Positions 25,379 to 34,653 are shown, counted from the stretch's first letter. The stretch: 64,000 nucleotides of DNA from Rhizobiaceae bacterium (GCA_019635715.1 JAHBYY010000001.1:62001-126000), one strand, 5' to 3'. Program-made: numbers and translations. The notes: generated from the sequence alone by a model not told the origin.

Positions 25379-27850
25379 CTATGTGATGACGAAATCGCCG
25401 GCGTTCATCGGCCCCGTGTTGCCGGTGATGACCGCGAAGGCCGTCCCGGCGGCTGCCCCCGTGCCGTCGGGATCGTAGTAGAGCCTGCCGGTATCGGTCT
25501 CCCAGATGATCCGGTCGCTGGCATCGCCGGCCTTGCCGCTGGTGTTGGCCCGGAAGGCGCTCGCCGCCAGCGCGCCGGCCGGCCCCGCTTTGGTGAAGAC
25601 CGACGAATTCAGAGAGATCAGATCGATCGACGAAAAGCCCTTGATGGTGTCGAGGTTGGTCGCCTCGTCCAGCGCATAGCTGAAGTAATAGATGTCGGCT
25701 CCTGTATTGCCGGCCAGCGTATCGTTGCCGAGGCCGCCGCTGATCCTGTCGGCGCCGGCGCCGCCGTTGATCTTGTCATTGCCGCCGTAGCCGCGCAGCG
25801 AATTGTTGCCGGCGTTGCCGTTGACCGTCTGGCCGAACTCGTTGCTGTAGAGCCCGATCGCCGCCGTGCCGGCGGCATTGGTCGTCTCAAGCACCTGGAT
25901 GTAGACGCCCTTGCCGACGGTGTAGTCGACCGCCGCCTCGACCGTATCGCTGCCGCCTCCCGCCGCTTCGACGATCTTTGTGCCGGAATTGTAGACGCGG
26001 AACGTGTCGTTGCCGCCGAGCCCGACCAGCGTGTCCGAGCCGCCCTTGCCGCCGTCCGACAGGATGTTGGCGCCGGCATTGCCGGTGATCTTCTGGGCCA
26101 CCTCGTTGCCGTAGAGGTTGATCTTGGCCGTACCCTTGGCGTTCGTCGTGGCCATCGTCTCGACGAAGACGCCGGCCACCAGATCGAAGGTCACGGCCGC
26201 CAGCACCGTGTCGTTTGCCCCTTGCGAAGCGCTCTCGACGATCTTGGTGGCGGAGTTGTAGACCCGGTAAGTGTCGTTGCCGCCCAGCCCGCGCAACGTA
26301 TCCGCGGCGCCCGTCCCTCCGTCGGAGATGAAGTTGGCGCCGGCATTGCCGGTGATCTCCTGCTTGAAACTGTTGCCGTAGAGGTTGATCGACCCGGTGC
26401 CCTTGGCGTTCGTGGTCGACAGGTGCTCGACATGGACGCCGGCCAGCAGATCGAAGGTGACCGATGCCTTGACCGTATCGTCGCCGCCATTCTTGAGTTC
26501 GATGACCTGATCGTTCGCGTTGTTGACGAAGAACGTATCGTTGCCGAGCCGTCCGAACATCGTATCGGCGCCACCCTTGCCGTCGATCTGGTCGTTGCCG
26601 TCCTGGCCGAACAGGGTTTCCGCGACGCTGGACCCCAGGATGGTCGAATCCGTCTTCAGTCCCGTCACCTGACCGTCGCCGACATCCGCCTGGATCGGCA
26701 GTTCGCGGGGGTCGAGGATCTGAAACTGAATGTCGTCGTAGCCATCCGAATCGTAGGTGAAGTAGGTCACCAGGATGCGCCCGTCCGTGGTGGTCCCCAG
26801 CTCCGGCTCGTAAGGTGTGTCGGCCGCGTCGCCGATGATGATCTCGTCGCCGATCTTTGCACCGGTCGTTCCGTCGAGAAGCTGCCCCCTGAGCCGGACC
26901 TCGTCGACATCCTGCCAGACGACGAAGAAGGTTCCGTCCTCGAGGCCGACGACGTCACCTTCCGACTGATAGCTTTCGCCGTCGCCGAGATCGATGAAGC
27001 CGCTTCGCTCGCTGCCGTCGCTGTTGAAGATCTGCGCGGCGATGGAGAACCCCTGGTGCTGCCAGACGACCACGAAGCCGCCGTCGGGGAGCGCCGAGAC
27101 CTTGGGATAATACCCCGGATCGCCGTCGGGCTCGGTGATGCTGACGGCCAGGCCATTGGAGCCGTCGGCGTTGCTCATCCGGAAGCCGATCCCGTCCTCC
27201 GTGTAGTCGTCGCCCACTTCCCATTGCTGGAAGACCGTCACATAGGTGCCGTTGACGAGCACGGCCGTGTCGTTGCGGGTCGGATAGGCGGAGGTCAATG
27301 CGTCGGTGGCAAGAACCCGCTCGGCTCCCGAAGCCACCAGGTCCGGCCCGAATTTCTGGCCCCGAATTGATTCGAGCCCGGTGTCGTCGTTCTCGCGCCG
27401 AAAGGTGACGAAGACCGAATTGTCGGCCTTGTCCACCTGAACCGAGGGAGGACCGAACAGGTTTCCATTCGTGTCGATGATGCTGGCTGAATCGACCAGA
27501 TCTCCAGCCGCGTCGTGACGTTCGATGTAGATCGCCGCCCCGCCGTCATAGGTCGCATAGGCGAGAACGAAGCCGCCGTCGTTGGTGGCGGCAATCGACG
27601 GCGCATACTCGTATTCATCGGAGAAGGCCGTGTTCAATTGAAAGGGGGAGCGGACGACGGAACCCTCCGCGTCATAGATCACGCCGCTGATATCCTGGCC
27701 GGCTCCGGGCGAAGTGACGTCGGACTGATCGGTATAGGCGACCAGAATATTGCCGTTGGACAGGCCGATGACCTTGAACCCGGCGCGTGCGTCCGAAGTG
27801 TTCGGATTGACCATTGTCTCGGGAAGCCACGTGGTCGGTGTCTGCGCCAT
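25379..27850 (-). CDS. Large RTX-type calcium-binding secreted protein
   Basis: An 823-residue protein without a cleavable signal peptide. Residues 1 to about 400 contain repeating aromatic and acidic beta-strand units such as DGGFVVVWQHQG, DGTFFVVWQD and DGRILVTYFTYD, suggesting a beta-propeller. From about 420 the protein has RTX units (GQDGNDQIDGKGGADTMFGR) and three long repeats of about 89 residues, seen as NAKGTGSINLYGN, NAKGTAKINLYGN and NAAGTAAIGLYSN. The final RTX block GGAGADRISGGLGNDTLAG is followed by the type I secretion-type C-terminus. Export by a type I system is expected, but no such transporter is encoded nearby. The function is unknown. Confidence 0.82.
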   Translation of the reverse strand: MAQTPTTWLPETMVNPNTSDARAGFKVIGLSNGNILVAYTDQSDVTSPGAGQDISGVIYDAEGSVVRSPFQLNTAFSDEYEYAPSIAATNDGGFVLAYATYDGGAAIYIERHDAAGDLVDSASIIDTNGNLFGPPSVQVDKADNSVFVTFRRENDDTGLESIRGQKFGPDLVASGAERVLATDALTSAYPTRNDTAVLVNGTYVTVFQQWEVGDDYTEDGIGFRMSNADGSNGLAVSITEPDGDPGYYPKVSALPDGGFVVVWQHQGFSIAAQIFNSDGSERSGFIDLGDGESYQSEGDVVGLEDGTFFVVWQDVDEVRLRGQLLDGTTGAKIGDEIIIGDAADTPYEPELGTTTDGRILVTYFTYDSDGYDDIQFQILDPRELPIQADVGDGQVTGLKTDSTILGSSVAETLFGQDGNDQIDGKGGADTMFGRLGNDTFFVNNANDQVIELKNGGDDTVKASVTFDLLAGVHVEHLSTTNAKGTGSINLYGNSFKQEITGNAGANFISDGGTGAADTLRGLGGNDTYRVYNSATKIVESASQGANDTVLAAVTFDLVAGVFVETMATTNAKGTAKINLYGNEVAQKITGNAGANILSDGGKGGSDTLVGLGGNDTFRVYNSGTKIVEAAGGGSDTVEAAVDYTVGKGVYIQVLETTNAAGTAAIGLYSNEFGQTVNGNAGNNSLRGYGGNDKINGGAGADRISGGLGNDTLAGNTGADIYYFSYALDEATNLDTIKGFSSIDLISLNSSVFTKAGPAGALAASAFRANTSGKAGDASDRIIWETDTGRLYYDPDGTGAAAGTAFAVITGNTGPMNAGDFVIT

Positions 27851-28403
27851 TTCAAGCCTCTCCTATTCCATCGGCCGATCGATCACGGATCGGCGATACC
27901 TCCAAAAGGAACCTGTGAACTGCAACCTACTTTGAGCCAACTTGCGCCCGACTGCAAGCAAGGGATGTGGCAATGCCGACGATACTCAAATGAACGTGAC
28001 ACCTGGCGCACGGCCGAGCCGGACTCCGAGACATCCGGACCGGATGCCGACCGGCCGTGCGGGGCGGATTTGACCCGCTCTATGTCGACACGACCAGGGG
28101 CTGGGGTTCGGCTATGCAACTGCTGAATGACCGGCCGCGACGAGGCTCGAAGGTCACGACCGTGCAAGCGGCCCGGATGTCACGCGCAGCGGGTTCAACG
28201 CCCTCCCGAGGGGGTGAAGGTCGGCGACGTCGGCCTGATCTTCGGACGGGCCGCGCCCGATCCACAACAGTCCACACGCCCTGCGGCTGCCACGACGGCG
28301 GCGATGCCGACGACAGGGCCTCGATGTTTCCCGGACCGGTCTTTGCGCGATCACCTCGCCCGCGACTGCGCGGCTCCGGGTGAGGTGCCGCGCATTCGCC
28401 GCA
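27851..28403. other. Gene-free interval between RTX gene and F420 region
   Basis: No convincing gene is visible in these 553 bases. The RTX ribosome-binding site (GAGAGG, reading minus) is at the left edge. A short palindrome CCGATC-N7-GATCGG lies at 27875-27893, in the presumed RTX promoter. The rest is GC-rich without clear repeats. Confidence 0.6.
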
Positions 28404-29405
28404 TCACCGGAAGGCAGGAATGACCTCGCGGCCGTAGCCGGCGATGATCTCCTCCTCCATGCCGCTGTCCAGATAGATGTTGAACTGCGTGACGCCGGCG
28501 TCCTTCAGCCGATGGATCTTGGCGATGTGCTCGTCCGGTTCGCCGAGCACGCAGAAATTCTCGACCACGTCGGGCGTGATGAAGTCGAGATACGGATTGC
28601 TGCTCTGCCCGTGCTTGGAATAGTCGTAGCCGCGCCGCTTCTCGATGTAGCTGGTCAGGCTGGCCGGAACGAGGCTGGTGTCCTTGCCGTATTTTTCGAC
28701 GATGTCGGCGACATGGTTGCCGACCATGGCCGGAAACCACTTGGTCGCCTCGATCGCCTTGTCCTTCGGTCCGAAATAGGCCGGGGCGCAGGACATGGAG
28801 CGGAAGGCCGACATGTCGCGGCCGGCCGCCTTGCCGGCGTCCAGGCACTGGTCGGTAAACCATTTGCACAGCCCCGGCTCGGCAATCTGCAGGACCACGC
28901 CGTCGGCGTGCTCGCCGGCCGTCTTGAGCGCCAGCGGGCCGTAGGCGGCGATCCAGGCCGGCATCTCGTGGCCGACCGCCCAGGGGAATTTTACCGGCTC
29001 GGGCGATTCGCCGTAGACGACCTCGTCGCCGCGCACCATCGCCTTGGTCTTGTGGATGAACTCGGCGACGCGCGCCAGCGTCGCCGGCTTGAAGCCCATG
29101 ACGCGCCGCGAAGAGTCTCCGCGGCCGACGCCGAGGTCGAAGCGGCCGCCGCTCTGCTTGGCCAGCGAGCCGAAGATCGACGCCGCCACCGACCAGTCGC
29201 GGACGTCCGGGTTGGTGACCAGCGGGCCGAAGCGCATGTCCTTCGTGTGTTCCATGCACATGGCGATGGCCGCGTAGCAGTCGCGCCAGAGGATGTGCGA
29301 ATCGTAGAACCAGCAATAGCTGAAGCCGGCATATTCGGCGGCGCGCACCAGATAGCGGGCCCGCTCGGCCTCGACGACGCCCTTGAAGGTGATCCCGAAT
29401 TCCAT
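28404..29405 (-). CDS. LLM-class, probably F420-dependent oxidoreductase
   Basis: A 333-residue TIM-barrel protein of the luciferase-like monooxygenase superfamily. Segments such as YCWFYDSHILWRDCYAAIA, RFGPLVTNPDVRDWSVAASI and GRFDLGVGRGDSSRRVMGFK match F420-dependent families that resemble methylenetetrahydromethanopterin reductase. I judge it closest to the CPS_4043-type group. AAGGGG precedes the ATG. It is the last gene of a minus-strand set that includes the F420 biosynthesis enzymes, supporting F420 rather than FMN as cofactor. The substrate is unknown. Confidence 0.8.
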   Translation of the reverse strand: MEFGITFKGVVEAERARYLVRAAEYAGFSYCWFYDSHILWRDCYAAIAMCMEHTKDMRFGPLVTNPDVRDWSVAASIFGSLAKQSGGRFDLGVGRGDSSRRVMGFKPATLARVAEFIHKTKAMVRGDEVVYGESPEPVKFPWAVGHEMPAWIAAYGPLALKTAGEHADGVVLQIAEPGLCKWFTDQCLDAGKAAGRDMSAFRSMSCAPAYFGPKDKAIEATKWFPAMVGNHVADIVEKYGKDTSLVPASLTSYIEKRRGYDYSKHGQSSNPYLDFITPDVVENFCVLGEPDEHIAKIHRLKDAGVTQFNIYLDSGMEEEIIAGYGREVIPAFR

Positions 29406-29429
29406 CGCTATTCCCCTTTATATTTAGAG

Positions 29430-29522
29430 CGCCGCCATCCTCGGGCTTGTCCCGAGGATCCGCCGCGCCTGAGCACTTGGCAAACGCAGCAGATCCTCGG
29501 GACAGGCCCGAGGATGGCGGCG
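29430..29522. repeat. Long inverted repeat (31-base arms)
   Basis: The left arm is 29430-29460 and the right arm 29492-29522. They are complementary over 31 bases with one mismatch. Core motifs are CCTCGGGCTTGTCCCGAGGA on the left and its complement on the right. The same core recurs at 30647-30763. Both lie in gaps on either side of the glucose-6-phosphate-dehydrogenase-like gene. Confidence 0.9.
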
Positions 29523-29573
29523 TTGCGGGTTGTGATCGGCATCAAGTTTCATCCGTAGAGCGCCCTCGCCCGA

Positions 29574-30581
29574 CTATCCGAACTGCTTGCGCAGCCTCGG
29601 CAGCACCTGTTCGCCGTAGAGTTTCAGAAACCGCTTCTGGTCGTGGCCAGGCGCGTGGAACACCAGGTGGTTGAAGCCCAGCTCGATATACGGCCTGATC
29701 TTCTCGACATGCTCGTCCGGATCGGTGGAGACGATCCAGCGCTTCGCGGCGCGCTCGATCGGCAGCGCGTCGGCGAGTTTCTCCATCTCCAGCGGGTCCT
29801 CGACCGACATCTTCTCCTCCGGCGACAGCGACAGCGCCGCCCAGAAGCGCGTGTCCTGAAGGGCCCGCTCGCGGTCGGTATCGAACGACACCTTCATCTC
29901 GATCATCCGGTCGATGGCGTCCGGCGCGCGGCCGCCTGCTTCCAGTCCGGCCGCGACATTGGGCAGCAGCGTCTCGCTGTAGAGCTCCGGCGCCTTGCCG
30001 CTGGTGCAGATGAAACCATCGGCGACACGGCCGGCATATTTGGCGATCTGCGGGCCCGCGCCCGCCACATAGATCAGGACGGGTTGGTCCGGCCGGTCGT
30101 AGATGGTGGCGTTCTCGGTCTGGTAGAACTGGCCCTCGAAGCTGACGCGCTCCTCGCAGAGCAGCCGGCGCATCAGGTCGACGGATTCGCGCAGCCGGGC
30201 GAAGCGCTCCTTGAGCTCCGGCCAGACGACTTTCGTCGCCGGCACCTCGTTGAGCGATTCGCCCGTGCCGATGCCAAGGATGAGGCGACCGGGGAACAGC
30301 GAGCCGAGTGTGCCGAAGGACTGCGCGACGATCGACGGATGGTAGCGGAAGGTCGGCGTCAGCACGCTGGTGCCCATCATGATGCGCGAGGTCTTCGCGC
30401 CCAGCGCGCCAAGCCAGGACATGGCGAAGGGCGCATGGCCGCCGGTGTGCCGCCACGGCTGGAAATGGTCGCTGATGAACACCGATTCGAAGCCGGCCGC
30501 CTCCGCCGCGACCGAATTGTCGAGGAGTTCCGAAGGGTTGAATTGTTCGGCGGACGCCTTGTAGCCAAGCCTCAGAGCCAT
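29574..30581 (-). CDS. F420-dependent glucose-6-phosphate dehydrogenase-like oxidoreductase
   Basis: A 335-residue LLM protein strikingly similar to mycobacterial FGD1. It opens [12 protein letters not shown], followed by [42 protein letters not shown] and [15 protein letters not shown]. Residues equivalent to the FGD1 active site are visible as His39, Trp43 and Glu108. FGD enzymes use F420 to oxidise glucose 6-phosphate and supply F420H2. The true substrate in this organism may differ, since family members vary at the phosphate-binding residues. AGGAGG lies before the ATG. It is flanked by two copies of an inverted repeat. Confidence 0.85.
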   Translation of the reverse strand: MALRLGYKASAEQFNPSELLDNSVAAEAAGFESVFISDHFQPWRHTGGHAPFAMSWLGALGAKTSRIMMGTSVLTPTFRYHPSIVAQSFGTLGSLFPGRLILGIGTGESLNEVPATKVVWPELKERFARLRESVDLMRRLLCEERVSFEGQFYQTENATIYDRPDQPVLIYVAGAGPQIAKYAGRVADGFICTSGKAPELYSETLLPNVAAGLEAGGRAPDAIDRMIEMKVSFDTDRERALQDTRFWAALSLSPEEKMSVEDPLEMEKLADALPIERAAKRWIVSTDPDEHVEKIRPYIELGFNHLVFHAPGHDQKRFLKLYGEQVLPRLRKQFG

Positions 30582-30646
30582 TTTGTCCTCCTGGCTTTTG
30601 AAATGCCTCTACGTGGCAATCTTGCCCTTCTCCGTGACACGATGGC

Positions 30647-30763
30647 GTCATCCTCGGGCTTGTCCGGAGGATCTGCCGAGGATGCCGCGTCCGGGGCTCG
30701 GCGCCTACGTAGGCGACGATCGGTCGCCGCAGGGTAGATCCTCGGGACAAGCCCGAGGATGAC
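30647..30763. repeat. Long inverted repeat (28-base arms), same family as 29430-29522
   Basis: Arms 30647-30674 and 30736-30763 pair over 28 bases with one mismatch and share the CCTCGGGCTTGTCC core with the repeat at 29430-29522. It occupies the 271-base gap between the CofC-CofE gene and the FGD-like gene, in which I see no other feature. Confidence 0.9.
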
Positions 30764-30852
30764 GGCGTTGGCACGGCCCGCCGAGCTCACATGCGACGGG
30801 CATGCGCTGGATACGTTCCGAGGCAGACGTGATGCCGATGCAGCAGGCTTGC

Positions 30853-32214
30853 TCACAGGAAAAGCTCCTGCTCGACCGGCCGCAGCACCTGGCGGGCGCT
30901 CGCCGCCGGATCATCCTGCCACGCGATGCCGCGCAGCACGACGACCGGCAGCCCCGCATCCTTCGCCATCAGCAGCCCGGCCGCCGCGGCGACCTCATCG
31001 GCGAAGGCCGGCAGCGTCGCCTTCAGGCCGCGTCCATAGGCGTCGGTACGCGTCGACCAGTCGACGAGAGCCGGCACGCCGGCGACGCCGATCGCGACGT
31101 TGACCAGGCCGTTGCGCCAGGGGCGGCCGAACGTGTCGGAAACGACGACGCCGATCGGCCCGCCGAAGCGCGCCTCCAGGCCGCTCCGGATGGCGCGGGC
31201 GCTGGCATCCGGATCCTCGGGCAGCAGCAGCAGCATTCCGGCGCGGCCATGGCCAAGGTTCGATTCGTCGATGCCGGCATTGGCACAGATCCAGCCGTGA
31301 CGGTGGCGGGTGATCAGCAGGCCCTCCGGCGGCTGGGCGCGGGCACGGACCACCGCGGTGGACTCCCGCAGGATGGACTCGACCTTGCGGGCATCCTTGC
31401 CGATCTCAGCGGCGAGCCGTTCCGCCTCGCCGGACGGTTCGAAGTCGGTGATCGGAACCATCCGCCCTTCGCTCTTCGACACGATCTTCTGGGCCACGAC
31501 CACGATGTCGCCGGGCACCAGCGGCACGGCGGCGTCAGCCGCATCCGCAATGATCGAGCCGAGTTCATCGCCGGCCGCGATCTCGGCGATGCCGGGAACG
31601 GCGAACACGCGCAGATTGTCGCCGGCGGAGGGAAGCCGAATGGCCTCCGCGAGATCCTCCGGGCGATCCACGTCGCGCGACAGATGCGTCAGGGCGAGCC
31701 GTGCAACGTCGAGCCCGGCGACCTTGGCCGCTGCTTCATGGGCGTCGGCCGATCGAGGCCCGAAGCGGAACGCGATCGCGCCGGGCGGGGAAAGCAGCAG
31801 GGCGTTGGTGCCGCCGTCGCGCGATGCCGCGATCACCACCGGCGCGCCTTGGCCCGCCGCGATAAGCTGCGTCAGCTCGTCGGCGGTCAGCATCGGGATG
31901 TCGGCATGCATGATGAGCAGCGATTGCGCGCCGATTGCCTGCGCCCAGCCGGCGGCGAAGCCGGCGGCGGCATTGATGTCGCCGCCGGACGCCTCCTCGA
32001 TCACCACCGCGCCCTGTGCCCGCGTCCGCTCGGCGATCGTCGCCGAGCGCGTCACCACGCCGACCGGGCCGTCATGGTGGGAGACAAGAAATGCGAGTGT
32101 GTTGTCGAAAAGGAGCAGCGCCAGGCTTTCGCGCGCATCATTGCCCAGGGCCGGCCGCAGCCGCGACTTGGCGTCGGCCGGGTCCTTCATCAGGATGGCG
32201 GCGGCGACCTTCAT
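30853..32214 (-). CDS. Bifunctional CofC-CofE: phospholactate-type guanylyltransferase fused to F420-0:glutamate ligase
   Basis: A 453-residue two-domain protein. Residues 1 to about 200 form a nucleotidyltransferase of the CofC/FbiD family: MKVAAAILMKDPADAKSRL, GDINAAAGFAAGW, LLIMHADIPML and LTHLSRDVDRPEDL. Residues from about 203 are CofE: LRVFAVPGIAEIAAGDELG, DIVVVAQKIVSKSEGRM, ICANAGIDESNLG and VVVSDTFGRPWRNGLVNVAI. The first domain activates the F420 side-chain acid with GTP; the second adds glutamates to F420-0. The two activities are usually separate proteins. The ATG overlaps the cofD stop (TGATG), so they are coupled. Fusion with CofC first differs from mycobacterial FbiB. Confidence 0.88.
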   Translation of the reverse strand: MKVAAAILMKDPADAKSRLRPALGNDARESLALLLFDNTLAFLVSHHDGPVGVVTRSATIAERTRAQGAVVIEEASGGDINAAAGFAAGWAQAIGAQSLLIMHADIPMLTADELTQLIAAGQGAPVVIAASRDGGTNALLLSPPGAIAFRFGPRSADAHEAAAKVAGLDVARLALTHLSRDVDRPEDLAEAIRLPSAGDNLRVFAVPGIAEIAAGDELGSIIADAADAAVPLVPGDIVVVAQKIVSKSEGRMVPITDFEPSGEAERLAAEIGKDARKVESILRESTAVVRARAQPPEGLLITRHRHGWICANAGIDESNLGHGRAGMLLLLPEDPDASARAIRSGLEARFGGPIGVVVSDTFGRPWRNGLVNVAIGVAGVPALVDWSTRTDAYGRGLKATLPAFADEVAAAAGLLMAKDAGLPVVVLRGIAWQDDPAASARQVLRPVEQELFL

Positions 32215-33185
32215 CAAGCGGCGCGCCCCGGCTGCACCGGCAGGGTCAGCGCGAACTCCAGCAGCTCGCGGGCCAGGCGTTCAGCGCCCGGCGGGCCGTT
32301 CATGAGGATGTCCGTCGACAGCACGGCGAGACCGTCCGCTTCGAGGGCGCCGGCATCGGCCCGGTCGCCCGCGTCGACCACGAAAGCATCGACGAGCCCG
32401 CCATAGCGGCGCGCCACCGCCGCCGACGTCACCTGGTGACCGAGATCGGCCATCAGCCGTGCCAGCGGTCCCTTCACCGCCTTGCCGCCGATCAGCGGCG
32501 ACACCCCGATGCAAGGGGCGGCGGCCGAGGCGATCGCCTCGCGCAGGCCCGAAACCGCGAGGATCGGTTCGATGGAGAGCAGCGGGTTGCTAGGGGCGAT
32601 GACGATCAGATCGGCCGCGGCCAGTGCCGCCAGTGCCGGGGCTCCCGGCCTCGCGTCGCCCGCCCCGTCGAAACGCAGTTCCTTCACCTTGGGCTTGCAG
32701 TGCCGGCCGACGAACCACGGCTGAAAATCCATCCAGCCCTCGTCGGTGTCGAGCCTTGTGCGCAGACGGTCGTCGGTGGCCGGCAGGATTTTCGCCGCCG
32801 CGCCGAAGCGCTTGGTCGCCTCCGCCGTGATCGCCGAAAGGCTGTCGCCCTCGCGCAGGCGCCAGGAGCGCCAGATGTGCAGGCCGAAGTCGGCATCGCC
32901 GAGCTTCATCCAGGTCGGCGCGCCGAGGTCGCGCAGCACGTCGAGCGCCTTGACGGTGTCGCCACCTACCCCCCAGCCCTGGCCGCGGTCGATGCGGTCG
33001 GACAGCGTGTAGAGCAGCGTGTCGATGTCGGGGCAGACGCGCAGCCCGTAGAACTCCTCGTCGTCGCCGACATTGGCGATCACGGTGAGCGACCCGGACG
33101 GCAGGGCCCGCGCCAGCCCCTCCGCCATGCGGGCGCCGCCGACGCCGCCGGCGAGCAGGACGACCGAGTTCCAGCGAACCGTCAC
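32214..33185 (-). CDS. cofD: CofD: 2-phospho-L-lactate (or analogue) transferase of F420 synthesis
   Basis: About 323 residues from a GTG start; a TTG 13 codons upstream is also possible. The N-terminus SVVLLAGGVGGARMAEGL and ANVGDDEEFYGLRVCPDIDT are the CofD/FbiA signature. DADFGLHIWRSWRLREGDSL, IAPSNPLLSIEPIL and VSPLIGGKAVKGPLARLMAD follow as in the family. CofD transfers the activated three-carbon acid from the guanylylated donor to the deazaflavin Fo, making F420-0 or its dehydro form. It lies directly upstream of the CofC-CofE fusion with overlapping stop and start. The donor (phospholactate, phosphoenolpyruvate or 3-phosphoglycerate) is not evident. Confidence 0.9.
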   Translation of the reverse strand: MTVRWNSVVLLAGGVGGARMAEGLARALPSGSLTVIANVGDDEEFYGLRVCPDIDTLLYTLSDRIDRGQGWGVGGDTVKALDVLRDLGAPTWMKLGDADFGLHIWRSWRLREGDSLSAITAEATKRFGAAAKILPATDDRLRTRLDTDEGWMDFQPWFVGRHCKPKVKELRFDGAGDARPGAPALAALAAADLIVIAPSNPLLSIEPILAVSGLREAIASAAAPCIGVSPLIGGKAVKGPLARLMADLGHQVTSAAVARRYGGLVDAFVVDAGDRADAGALEADGLAVLSTDILMNGPPGAERLARELLEFALTLPVQPGRAA

Positions 33186-33241
33186 GACGAGTGCCCGGCG
33201 GATTGCTTCGGGTCGATGACGCAACAGGCTCGGTTGCGCGC

Positions 33242-33388
33242 AAGCACCCCCTCACCGACCCTTCGGGCCACCTCTCCCCCTGCCCGGGGGAGAGGAACCC
33301 AAGCTGGATGAGCGTCCGCATGGCGGCAGCGATTCCTCTCCCCCGGGCAGGGGGAGAGGTGGCCCAAAGGGTCGGTGAGGGGGTGCTT
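33242..33388. repeat. Very long inverted repeat (55-base arms)
   Basis: Arms 33242-33296 and 33334-33388 are complementary over 55 bases with one mismatch, with a 37-base centre. The sequence contains CACCCCCTCACCGACCCTTC and CTCTCCCCCTGCCCGGGGGA, a motif I recognise from rhizobial intergenic spaces. It fills the gap between cofH and cofD and could fold into a very stable hairpin in the transcript. Confidence 0.92.
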
Positions 33389-33402
33389 CAACGCCGGTGC
33401 GT

Positions 33403-34653
33403 TCAAGGCGTCGGACCTTCGGTGGATCGCGCGACACCACCGCCGCGCCGGTCGAGAAATGCAACCGGGCTGGCCCCCTCGGCACGCCCGACCAGCGGCG
33501 CGATCTCCGCCGGATCGTGGTCGGAAAAGTCTTCCACGACCTCGTACAGCGTGTTGCGCTGGACCGGAACGCGGCCGGCCGAGCGGATGATGCGCACCAT
33601 CTCGGCGGGCGTGATCTCCTGCCCGTGCTTCGCCCCCGCTGCGCGCGAAATGCTCTCGTTCATCAGCGTGCCGCCGAGATCGTTGACGCCGCAGTCGAGC
33701 ATGGCGCGCGCCGTCTCCGGCCCGAGCTTCACCCAGGACACCTGGATGTTGTCGATATGGCCGGCCAGCATCAGCCGCGCCACCGCGTGCATGCGCACAT
33801 TCTCCAGCGCGGTCGGGCCGGGACGCGCCGAAGGATGGTTGCGGTAGAGCCGCGTCTGCTCGTGGACGAAGCCGAGCGGTACCAGCTCGGTGAAGCCGCC
33901 GGTGTCCTTCTGGATCGTGCGCAGCCGGTCGATGTGGGCCGCCCAATGCGCCGGCCCGTCGATATGGCCGTACATGATGGTGGCGGTCGAGCGAATGCCG
34001 GCGGCATGCGCGGCGCGGATGATGCGCTCCCATTCGTCGGCCGAGAGCTTGTTACGCGTCAGTTGCAGGCGGATCTCGGTGTCCAGGATCTCCGCCGCAG
34101 TGCCCGGCATGGAGCCGAGGCCCGCTTCCTTCAATGCCGCCAGATATTCGGACAGCGGCATGCGGGTCCTGCTGACTCCATACCAGATCTCGAAAGGCGA
34201 GAAGGCGTGGACGTGCATGCGCGGCACGCGCTCCTTCACGGCCCGCAGGAGCTGGAAATAGTGGTCGCCCGGTATGTCGGGATGAAGCCCGCCCTGGATG
34301 CAGACCTCCGTGGCGCCGCGCCGCCAGGCTTCCTCGGCGCGGTCGGCGACCGTTTCGAGCGACAGGAGTTCGGCGGTCTCGGCGTCCTTGCGGACCCCGA
34401 AATTGCAGAACTGGCAAGCCATGTAGCAGACGTTGGTGAAGTTGATGTTGCGCACTGTGACGAAGGTCACCCGGTCGCCGGCGCGCCGGCGCCGGACCTC
34501 GTCAGCGGTCGCGACCAGGGCCGCCAGGTCGGCTCCCTCGACGGAGAACAGCATCTCGCCGTCGGCACGGCTGATTTCCCGGCCTTCCAACGCCGCTTCA
34601 AGGATAGGGGCAATGGCGGGGGTCGCCGTGGAAATCGCCTTCTCCGGCGCCAT
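33403..34653 (-). CDS. cofH: CofH: radical SAM enzyme of Fo synthesis (5-amino-6-(D-ribitylamino)uracil transferase)
   Basis: About 416 residues. The radical SAM cluster motif CX3CX2C is Cys76, Cys80 and Cys83 in NVCYMACQFCNFG, following FVTVRNINFTN. CIQGGLHPDIPGDHY, MHVHAFSPFEI, SMPGTAAEILDTEI and GVNDLGGTLMNESISR identify it as CofH rather than CofG (the C-terminal half of FbiC). CofH joins a tyrosine-derived fragment to the ribityl uracil. The frame extends to 34833, but that part translates an inverted repeat of low-complexity sequence, so the ATG at 34653 is preferred. Confidence 0.9.
   Translation of the reverse strand: MAPEKAISTATPAIAPILEAALEGREISRADGEMLFSVEGADLAALVATADEVRRRRAGDRVTFVTVRNINFTNVCYMACQFCNFGVRKDAETAELLSLETVADRAEEAWRRGATEVCIQGGLHPDIPGDHYFQLLRAVKERVPRMHVHAFSPFEIWYGVSRTRMPLSEYLAALKEAGLGSMPGTAAEILDTEIRLQLTRNKLSADEWERIIRAAHAAGIRSTATIMYGHIDGPAHWAAHIDRLRTIQKDTGGFTELVPLGFVHEQTRLYRNHPSARPGPTALENVRMHAVARLMLAGHIDNIQVSWVKLGPETARAMLDCGVNDLGGTLMNESISRAAGAKHGQEITPAEMVRIIRSAGRVPVQRNTLYEVVEDFSDHDPAEIAPLVGRAEGASPVAFLDRRGGGVARSTEGPTP

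Noticed and set aside
24104-27370. Plus-strand open frame of more than 1000 codons across the second sugar permease and the RTX gene
   Set aside because: It overlaps two well-supported genes, one on each strand, and shows only shadow composition. High GC makes long antisense frames common here.
28057-28423. Short open frames in the 27851-28403 gap
   Set aside because: They are Arg/Pro-rich, lack ribosome-binding sites and resemble no family. They are consistent with chance frames in GC-rich DNA.
33242-33388. Insertion sequence or transposon ends
   Set aside because: The arms enclose only 37 bases and there is no transposase gene. It is better described as a non-coding inverted repeat or MITE-like element.
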